From Dasypus novemcinctus (Eukaryota > Chordata > Mammalia > Cingulata > Dasypodidae), in contig NC_080677.1 of the NCBI RefSeq assembly GCF_030445035.2, forward strand, positions 24,811,513 to 24,875,512: a DNA stretch of 64,000 nt, given 5' to 3'. The first letter of the stretch is position 1. Every line of letters starts with the position of its first letter. Shown in pieces: positions 57,597-64,000 of the stretch. Under the pieces are notes generated by a model. That model ran no database searches. It saw nothing but the letters and a program-made list of their open reading frames with translations, and was not told where the DNA came from. The translations under genes and the position numbers were made by a program.

Positions 57597-59239
57597 TCAG
57601 ATGTATTTTGTCAGTCCGAGAAGGTCTGGAAAGGAAGATCTTGGCTCCAGATCTGTAGGGTGCGCTGGAGGAACTTCCCTGGAAACAGGGTTTTCAGGAC
57701 AGTCTGACTTCCAATGACCCTTGTGCTGATACATTGGGCAAGGCGTAGATGGGGGCCTTGGATTAGGGCAGGAACGTGCCCAGCGCCCTTCCTTTCCACA
57801 TTTGACACAGGGTCCGGGTGGTGGCTGAGGGGAGGAAGAGGGAGGGGATTTTCGAGAACTGATCTTGAGGGCAGGAGCAAGGAGGGAGGCTTTAACCTGA
57901 TCTCGCTTATGCTTTTCCAATTTGGCTTCTTCCTCTCTATTGTTAAAGACCTTGACAGCAGCTTTAATGAGTTTTTTTCTGAGGGGTTTGAGGGCCATCT
58001 TCTAACTTTTGTAGTTTTTTTCTAATATCGGGATAAGATTGGGTAATGAAGTGGGTGTGTAAGTATAGTTGACCAGAGTCCGAGTCAGGATCTAAATTAG
58101 TATATTTAAGGAGAAACTCGGTTAATCTGTTCATGAAGGCAGCTGGATTTTCATCAGGTTTCTGTGAGGTTTCTTTAATTTTATCATAATTAACTGCCTT
58201 AAGAGCAGGATTTTTCATGCCTTCTATTATGCAGGTTAAGAAATGGGCCATACGAGCAAGGTCAGTGGGGTCTGGTTGGTAATCCCAGGAGGGGTTAGTG
58301 GTGGGAACTGCAGTGGGACCGGCTGGATTCCTATTGGGATCCTGAGTATGCATGGAATCTGCGAAAGCAGTAGCTGCAGCCCAAGTACGGTTTTTTTCTT
58401 CTGGAGTTGTGGAAGAGGTAATGATAACACATGTGTTTTGATATGTGAGGTCATATGAGCGAGTGAGGTGTTGAAATTCTTTGATGAATGTAGCAGGGTT
58501 TTCAGAGAAAGATCCTAACAGGTCCTCTATTTGGCTTAAATCTGAGAGTGAGAAAGGAACATGTACTCTGACTATTCCTTTAGCTCCTGTTACCTCCCGG
58601 AGGGCAAGAGAGGAGCTGGTGTCTGCGTGGAGTGGAGTTAGGAGCCTGTGTGCTGCAGAGGGGGAGGGCGCGGTGCAGAAGGAGTGGGGGTAGTCCTCGT
58701 GAGCGAGTATGAGGAGGAGAGAAAGGAGGGTTAGAGGGCAGCCGTGATGAAAAGGGAGAAGAAGAACGGATGGAGGATGAGTGCGGGGATAACACCAGAG
58801 GGCTACAGGGAGGAGGCGCAGGAGGAGCGTAATCTGTGGGATCAAAGTTTGAGTTTTCAGAAGTTTTAGGGGATGGAGTTGATGAGGAGGGAGATTTCTG
58901 AGGAGGTTTCTGGTGTAAAAGAAGAATTTGATAGGAAAAACGGGACTGGCAGAGGGAGGGGTGATTTTGAAGATAGAAAAATGCCTAAATGTAAGGGATC
59001 TCTGGCCATCTGCCATGGCGATGGATAAAGTTCTCTAAGTCTTGGAGAACTTGGAAATCAAAAGTGCCTTTTTCCAGCCATTGACTTTCATTGTCCAATT
59101 TGTATTGCGGCCACACAGAGGTTGAATAGTAAATGAGTTTTTTAGGTCTGATGTCTCCTTCTGGGTACAGAGTTTTAAGGTTATGAAGGAAACAGCCCAG
59201 AGGCATGGATTTTAGGGGGGGCGAAATTGAATTCCCCAT
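57597..59239 (-). pseudogene. gag: gag relic (MA, proline-rich region, CA, NC)
   Basis: Gag builds the virion. MA starts with MGNSISPPLK at 59239, a Gly2 myristoylation-type start. An in-frame TAG at about 58985-58987 interrupts it. The same frame then continues as a proline/serine-rich region to about 58600. CA follows in another frame: REVTGAKGIVRVHVPFSLSD, DLLGSFSENPATFIKEFQ and the major-homology-like ENPAAFMNRLTEFLLKY and ITQSYPDIRKKLQKLE (to about 57990). Another frameshift leads to NC (57998-57597), with two zinc-knuckle positions: CVKCGKEGRWARSC (His replaced by Arg) and CPMYQHKGHWKSDC (second Cys replaced by Tyr). The closing codons LGLTKYI end in TGA. Confidence 0.9.
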
Positions 59240-59631
59240 TTTAGGTGTCTGGGGTGAGACTAAGGACCTCTACAACCGGGGAGATTCTGAGTGAGACAGG
59301 CGTTCCCGAATCAGTCAGATATCTCCAAGGAAACGGGAAACCACTCTTGGAGCCAGATGTCACTGGAGCCAAGGGGTTTCTTCCCAGGAGGACGAAGACC
59401 TACCGCCCGCCATGGCCCTCAAGGGAATGGTGAGGATCCTGACCTAGCGCTAGGTTTTCCCAGTGGGTTGTCCTGGACAACGGAAAGGGAGAGAGAGAGA
59501 GACAGCAGGATCCTCTGGCAGAGAAATCCTTAACTCACCCAGTCGAGATTCCATGTCCGTGCTGGGTGGGTCCTTGGCCGTGGCAGAGGGGAGATTCCTC
59601 ACTAGTCACTCAGTCTCAATATGACCCCAGT
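59240..59631 (-). other. Proviral leader between primer site and gag
   Basis: About 390 bases of GC-balanced leader with a short (GA)n at 59491-59502. This is where splice donor and packaging sequences lie in related viruses; I cannot identify them individually. Confidence 0.6.
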
Positions 59632-59649
59632 CTCGGGTTTTTGGCACCA
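59632..59649 (-). promoter_or_regulatory. Primer binding site, tRNA-Phe-like
   Basis: On the minus strand, two bases (TA) after the 5' LTR, the sequence is TGGTGCCAAAAACCCGAGA. The complement of the tRNA-Phe 3' end is TGGTGCCGAAACCCGGGA, so it fits apart from one inserted/changed A position and one base near the end. No other tRNA that I compared (Leu, Arg, His, Pro) fits as well. Confidence 0.7.
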
Positions 59650-59651
59650 TA

Positions 59652-60221
59652 TGTTGGAGAAAATACGGCGCTTACTGGGACATGGAGACTGAAATGACTA
59701 TAGACAAAGAAAGATTTACTGAGAGGCTCTCCCAACAGATGGGTTCTGAAGAACAGACTTCAGCCCTCCCTCCAGCATGGTGGGGGTCTGAAGAGAGACT
59801 TCAGTCTGCCCCTGGAAGGAGGAATTTGGATTTATACAGAACTTTCCTAGACGGGGGAATCATAGTTGGTGGGAGGGGATTGAGGGTCCAAGTGAGGTGC
59901 AGGGACCAGTAGGAAGCCCTAGAGGTGAAAACTTTCCCTGACAGTGACTAGAAGATAGTGGGTTAGGGAGTTATGGTTTCTTGGAATGCTGCAGGAGCAG
60001 ATGTTTCTTTGTTCTGTAGGAATTTTATCTCCCTCTGATAGGTAGGGAGGGAAGGTTTCCATTTCCCTTTACTCCCTTCTCTATGTGGTTTCTTTATTTA
60101 ACCTGTGGGGAAGTGCCATGCCCTTGGACATGTAGGTTTATGGGGGATGGGGTTAGCCTTTTCCCAGTGCATATCAGGGGAAACTGAGGTATAGCTTGTT
60201 AATTATTGCAAACCTCTAACA
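59652..60221 (-). repeat. 5' LTR of the provirus
   Basis: 570 bp, same ends as the 3' LTR. The TATA box reads TGTATAAATCC on the minus strand (plus about 59829-59839), and the poly(A) signal position reads AGTAAA rather than AATAAA (plus 59713-59718, TTTACT). Differences from the 3' LTR include small indels near 59745-59775 and 59974-59978. Confidence 0.92.
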
Positions 60222-60790
60222 GGTATGATAGTGGCTGGAAGGTAGTATATGTCGCTAGAAGGAAAGCTAAAAAATGAAACATGGGACTGTATAGGATAGC
60301 AAACCGTCATGTAGAAAATGAGTGTGGTTAAGAGTGCATTTATGGGAATGCTTTTCTCTGAAACAGAACAAATGCATGTTAATATTAGGGTAATATTTGG
60401 GTAAAAATACAACCAAAGCGAATTATGGACTGTAGGCTATAGTAATATATTAATATTCTTCCATCAATTGTAAAAGTGGAAGTATGCGAAATGAAAGAAA
60501 CTAGACACAGAGCATATTGTTTGCCTTCATATATACAAAATCTAAGTACAAATATATTTATAGAGATGGAAATAGATTATCAGTTGTGTATGGCAGGGGA
60601 AGGATAGAGGGATTGAGAGGTGACTACTAAGGAAGAGGGGGCATTTATTTTTGAAGTAATGGCAATGCTCTAATATTGCTTACAGTGATGAATTCACAAC
60701 TCTGTGATTTTACCAAATGCCATTTATTGTACATTTTAGATGGAGTATGTTTTATGAATGCATTTCAATAAAATTGATAAAAAATAAAAA
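60222..60790 (+). mobile_element. Old L1 3'UTR, continuation right of the provirus
   Basis: GGTATGATAGTGGCTGGAAGG and GAAACATGGGACTGTATAGG follow directly from the L1 text left of 52208. 60560-60790 carries the common old L1 ending: AACTCTGTGATTTTACC, TTATTGTACATTTTAGATGG and GCATTTCAATAAAATTGATAAAAAATAAA. The insertion of the provirus therefore split this L1. Confidence 0.75.
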
Positions 60791-60799
60791 AAATTAATT

Positions 60800-61350
60800 A
60801 AAAACAAAAACAGAAAAACTACTGTGCTCCCCTACCATCAACCTAGAAATTCTGCTTCCAGATATAAGTATATACTCAAGAGAAATAAGTATACAGTATG
60901 ACATGTTCAAGAATTTTCATGTATCAATTTTCATAGAGTGCTAAACTCAAAACAAACTAAATGTCTATCAACAGAATAGGTAAATAAATTTTGATATATT
61001 CATACATTGTAGTATTATATAACAACAGCAACAAAAAACACAAAAACACAACCTACTGCTATATACATCAGTATGGGTGAATGTCCCAAACATAATGATG
61101 AGTTAAAGGAGCCAGACACGAAATAATACATACTGTAGGAATCCTGTTTCATGAAGTTCAAGAACAGGCAAACTAACTGATGGTAAGAACTTGGATACAA
61201 CAAGGAAGAAAGGTTTTGACTGGGGAGGAGCACAGAGCCTTTATATTGATCTGGGTAGTAGTAAAACAGGTATATATGAATGGCAATATTTAAAAAGCTG
61301 TGCTCTTAAGGTCTGCTCACTTTGTTCATATTGTACCACCAAATGAAAAA
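60800..61350 (+). mobile_element. Old L1 ORF2 end and 3'UTR
   Basis: ACCTAGAAATTCTGCTTCC, ACTCAAGAGAAATAAGTATAC, AAATGTCTATCAACAGAATAGG and TTAAAGGAGCCAGACACG follow the ORF2 C-terminal order. A tail with TCTTAAGGTCTGCTCACTTTG ends near 61350. Frames are broken. Confidence 0.65.
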
Positions 61351-62330
61351 GACACCAAGTGTTAAAAAATTTAAAAAAAAATACCATGCTAGCTCAACAA
61401 CTAACCTCTGCAGCTTATCATCTATGGTCTATAAGAACTTCTCATCTCAGTTTAGAAATAACAAAAAATGGGAAAGTTACCTGGATATTAGGAATTAGAA
61501 TGAAAACTGGGCCATTAATCTTCCATCCAGCTATAGCTCTGAGGGGAACATGTGACCTAAGGAAACAGATGTTGGGTCTAAGAACCTTTACCCCTCTATG
61601 TAAGTTCCAAGATGGGATAAATATACATGAGTGAATAAATGGGGCCTATGAAAATATTACACCAATAAAAAGAAAAATAGAATCTATTCCAAAGACTTAA
61701 GACAAAATCCCTGAGTTTAATTCTTTACTGGCACGAAAATGGAATGGGGAGAAGCTTAGCTTCCTCAAAGGCATTGAAAAACCTTGACTTCTCTGAAAGA
61801 ACAAAAAGTCTTATGAGAGGACAGAATTAAAGCAGAAAGCAATGAAGTATATAAACAAGTGAACTGGATCCTATAAAGAATTAATGCCAGAAAATAAAAT
61901 AAAATATGAAACAGTAAACCTTTGGAGCCTACAAAAAGTAGCGCTGATAATGGGAAAAATGTATAATCACTGATACAGAAAACAAATTCAACTGCTCTCC
62001 CAGCATGCAGAAAGGACAAAGCAATGAAAACAATAAGACACAAAATAAAAGACAAAACAAAACAAGAAAACAACAACCAGCAAAACCATAGATTCAGTAT
62101 AAAATTTATAGATGTTATTAAGGAAGAAACCAGGACACTGTAAAATAAGCAACAAACACATAATTAGAGAAAATACATCAAGAACAATAAATGAACCAAA
62201 AAAAATCTCCAATTCTATTACAGCAGACAGAAAACACTAAACATATACCAGACTCAGTGAGGAAAATAGATACACATCTAAATATATTCCTGCAAAATAT
62301 TTAAATAAGATGCATTTGTTTTAAAAATTT
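61351..62330. other. Intergenic, no recognised feature
   Basis: A-rich; no gene. Possibly degraded LINE sequence that I cannot place. Confidence 0.35.
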
Positions 62331-62530
62331 CTTAAAAGCTTCCAGGCAGAAATTATATGCTATCTAAAAAGGGAGCCAACTCCATTGGAAGACAAGGCTA
62401 TTAACAGCTGCAGAATTTTGCAAGGAAAAGGTCTCAAGAATTTAGGCACAGCAAAGTTTCTTTATATATGTTAAGGCAACTGAAACATATTCTGAGATAT
62501 ACAGAGGCTAACTTTGGGGGAAAAAATCTC
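62331..62530 (+). mobile_element. Possible HAL1/L1 ORF1 C-terminal relic
   Basis: CAAGGCTATTAACAGCTGCAG, TCAAGAATTTAGGCACAGC and a GAGATATACAGAGGCTAAC block resemble, in order, the ORF1 C-terminal part of HAL1. Weak and short. Confidence 0.35.
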
Positions 62531-62587
62531 TGTTAGATATGTCTCCACACACAAAGAAATAATTAAAAATGAAAAACCAACAAAAGA

Positions 62588-63816
62588 AATTTCAAACCCT
62601 ACAACCAGCTGAAATGGTTTTGTCAATTCCACTTGAAAATTATGACGATAAACCCAGCAGGTCCTGTAGTTAGGGCTTCAAAATATATGATTGAATTGTG
62701 AATTATTTTTTCTAATTATCACAATAACTCTATTGTTGAACAAAAAAAAAATAGCCCTTATAAAGCCTCAGATTCAGAGGTTAATTAAACATGATTATAA
62801 AAATGCCCAATGTAAAATCTAGTCCTAAACATTGGAAAGAAATTTAACAAAATGTTAATCTGATTATATTTAAACAACAGAATTAAAACAGTCTTGTTTT
62901 CTGATTGTAGGAAAAATCAGGAAATAAAGATAAACAGATCAAAGGAAATAATAATTTAACTGGTACTCCAACTCTCAGGGATCATAACAGTTTCAGCTTG
63001 GAAGAATTCTTTGATATTTTCCTCTCTGGAATATATAAATGTTTATTAATTTAATATTCAAATCCATATTTTAATTATGAGGTTATACATGACACATATA
63101 TACATACATATGTAAAACTTGTATTTGTTCCTTCACAACATGGTGCAAACAACTTTATATAACAACACATATAATTTTGTAACATCATTCTTGCAAAAGT
63201 ATTGCACTTTGTGTCTATAGCATAATCTTGTAGCTAAAATCCAAGTTTTTTGTCCTGATTTATTCTATTATAAACATTGCTATAAAAAATAACCTGGCAA
63301 CAGACTAGATAGCTCTGAAATATATCCTAGTATATGTTGAGAAGAACAAAATATACAATAAAGATCATCATAAATCACCAAGGATTTATTTTGTGAGTGG
63401 TTTATTTTATAAACGTGTGAAAAGATAGCCACTTTGAGGAAAAACTGAAGATTTTCACTCTATTCCATAGATCAAACATATTTCAGATAGTTTAAGGAGA
63501 AGCACTGAGATAGATAGGATAAGATAAATAGGATAAGGAATAAGATAGGAATAATATAGTTCAATGACAGATAGCTATACCTAGATTATTAGATGGATAA
63601 AATTAGCATAAATATAGCCATATATTTGTATAATCTCTGGGTAGGGAAAATTTCTTACACATGTAAAAAATGGAAAATATCACTAAAAAGTAACAATCAT
63701 GTTGACATAAAAATTTAAGTCTGATGGCTTAAATTATTAACCTGGTGGGTTTATCCTCACAGTTTTCAAGTGGAATTGACAAAGCCTTTTCAACTGGTTG
63801 TAAGTTTGGGGAATTT
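62588..63816. repeat. Inverted-repeat pair, ~76-bp arms about 1.08 kb apart
   Basis: Arm 62588-62663 and arm 63741-63816 are reverse complements of each other with scattered mismatches. The core TGTCAATTCCACTTGAAAA (62621-62639) is matched exactly by TTTTCAAGTGGAATTGACA (63763-63781). The space between is A+T-rich with no gene. Cause unknown: two oppositely oriented copies of one old repeat, or ends of a foldback element. Confidence 0.8.
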
Positions 63817-64000
63817 GGCTCTTACAGACTCTTCTGGTGAGTTAGGAGTGGGCTTCTCGATGGCTCCACAGGCCTGGCACTAAGTTTTCTCACTCTAAGA
63901 AGTTCCTTTGGTTGGGTTTTCATCATTTATTCATTTGAGTGTAGAGACATGTCTCAAGGAGGTTTTTTTTTCCAAAAAGAAACACTCAAGAGAGTACTAA
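63817..64000. other. Intergenic, no recognised feature
   Basis: No gene or repeat recognised up to the window edge. Confidence 0.4.

Larger units (their letters stand above)
52209..60221 (-). mobile_element. Class I (gammaretrovirus-like) endogenous provirus, complete LTR-to-LTR but defective
   Basis: Element of 8013 bp on the minus strand: 5' LTR (59652-60221), primer binding site, leader, gag, pro, pol, reduced env, 3' LTR (52209-52769). Termini are TG...CA. The 5-bp flanks GGTTT and GGTAT differ at one base. Gag CA and MHR style, two zinc-knuckle positions, the YVDD reverse transcriptase, the integrase core and the C-terminal CGN-type env segment all point to class I, and a tRNA-Phe-like primer site suggests the ERV-F/HERV-H-like part of that class. 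A hand comparison of the LTRs gives roughly 40 differences over about 560 bp (near 7%), so the insertion is not recent. All genes are broken. Confidence 0.93.

Noticed and set aside
52209-60221. Recent, potentially replication-competent virus
   Set aside because: Stops, frameshifts, an L1 insertion, loss of most of env and LTR divergence near 7% rule this out.

Overview
The window is a gene-poor stretch of mammalian nuclear DNA, most likely from a xenarthran of the armadillo lineage (nine-banded armadillo, Dasypus novemcinctus, or a close relative). The assignment rests on tRNA-derived SINEs with the structure of the armadillo DAS-SINE family (36843-37215, 46299-46540, 46798-47205) and on many copies of one characteristic LINE-1 3'UTR type. 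Overall base composition is A+T-rich. I found no spliced, intact host gene. Everything protein-like is a retroelement relic or a retrocopy.

Layout. 1-8135: old plus-strand L1s (tandem 5'UTR units, ORF1, start of ORF2, L1M-type 3'UTR), the second one split by an LTR. 8136-15640: minus-strand L1 relics holding another LTR, an unclassified LTR-like insert and a short L1 3' end. 15641-24555: mostly unique intergenic DNA with MIR and L2 fragments and two L1 3' ends. 24560-31320: L1 3'UTRs on the minus strand, including one L1 with a textbook 5' inversion. 31656-32067: a probable solo LTR. 32754-34929: an LTR containing two nested insertions, a minus-strand L1 tail and a GC-rich processed pseudogene of SDF2L1. 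35290-39600: a younger 5'-truncated L1 with a full-length DAS-SINE in its ORF2. 39640-49255: further L1s, an LTR, a perfect-but-one 117-bp tandem duplication, and more SINEs. 51340-61350: an old L1 whose 3'UTR was hit by a complete minus-strand class I (gammaretrovirus-like) endogenous provirus, 52209-60221. 61350-64000: degraded repeats and an inverted-repeat pair.

The provirus is the most structured object. It has paired LTRs of 561 and 570 bp, a tRNA-Phe-like primer binding site, gag, pro and pol, and a collapsed env. It cannot encode functional proteins: gag carries a stop and two frameshifts, both nucleocapsid zinc knuckles are damaged, the protease Asp is Asn, an L1 tail splits integrase, and a deletion joins the end of integrase to the last part of the surface subunit. 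I did not find a new functional biological system. The noteworthy content is insertion history: nested elements, target-site duplications, twin priming, and a CpG-rich retrocopy with a minisatellite in its signal-peptide region. Family assignments were made by eye; element boundaries are approximate unless a target-site duplication or TG...CA end is quoted.
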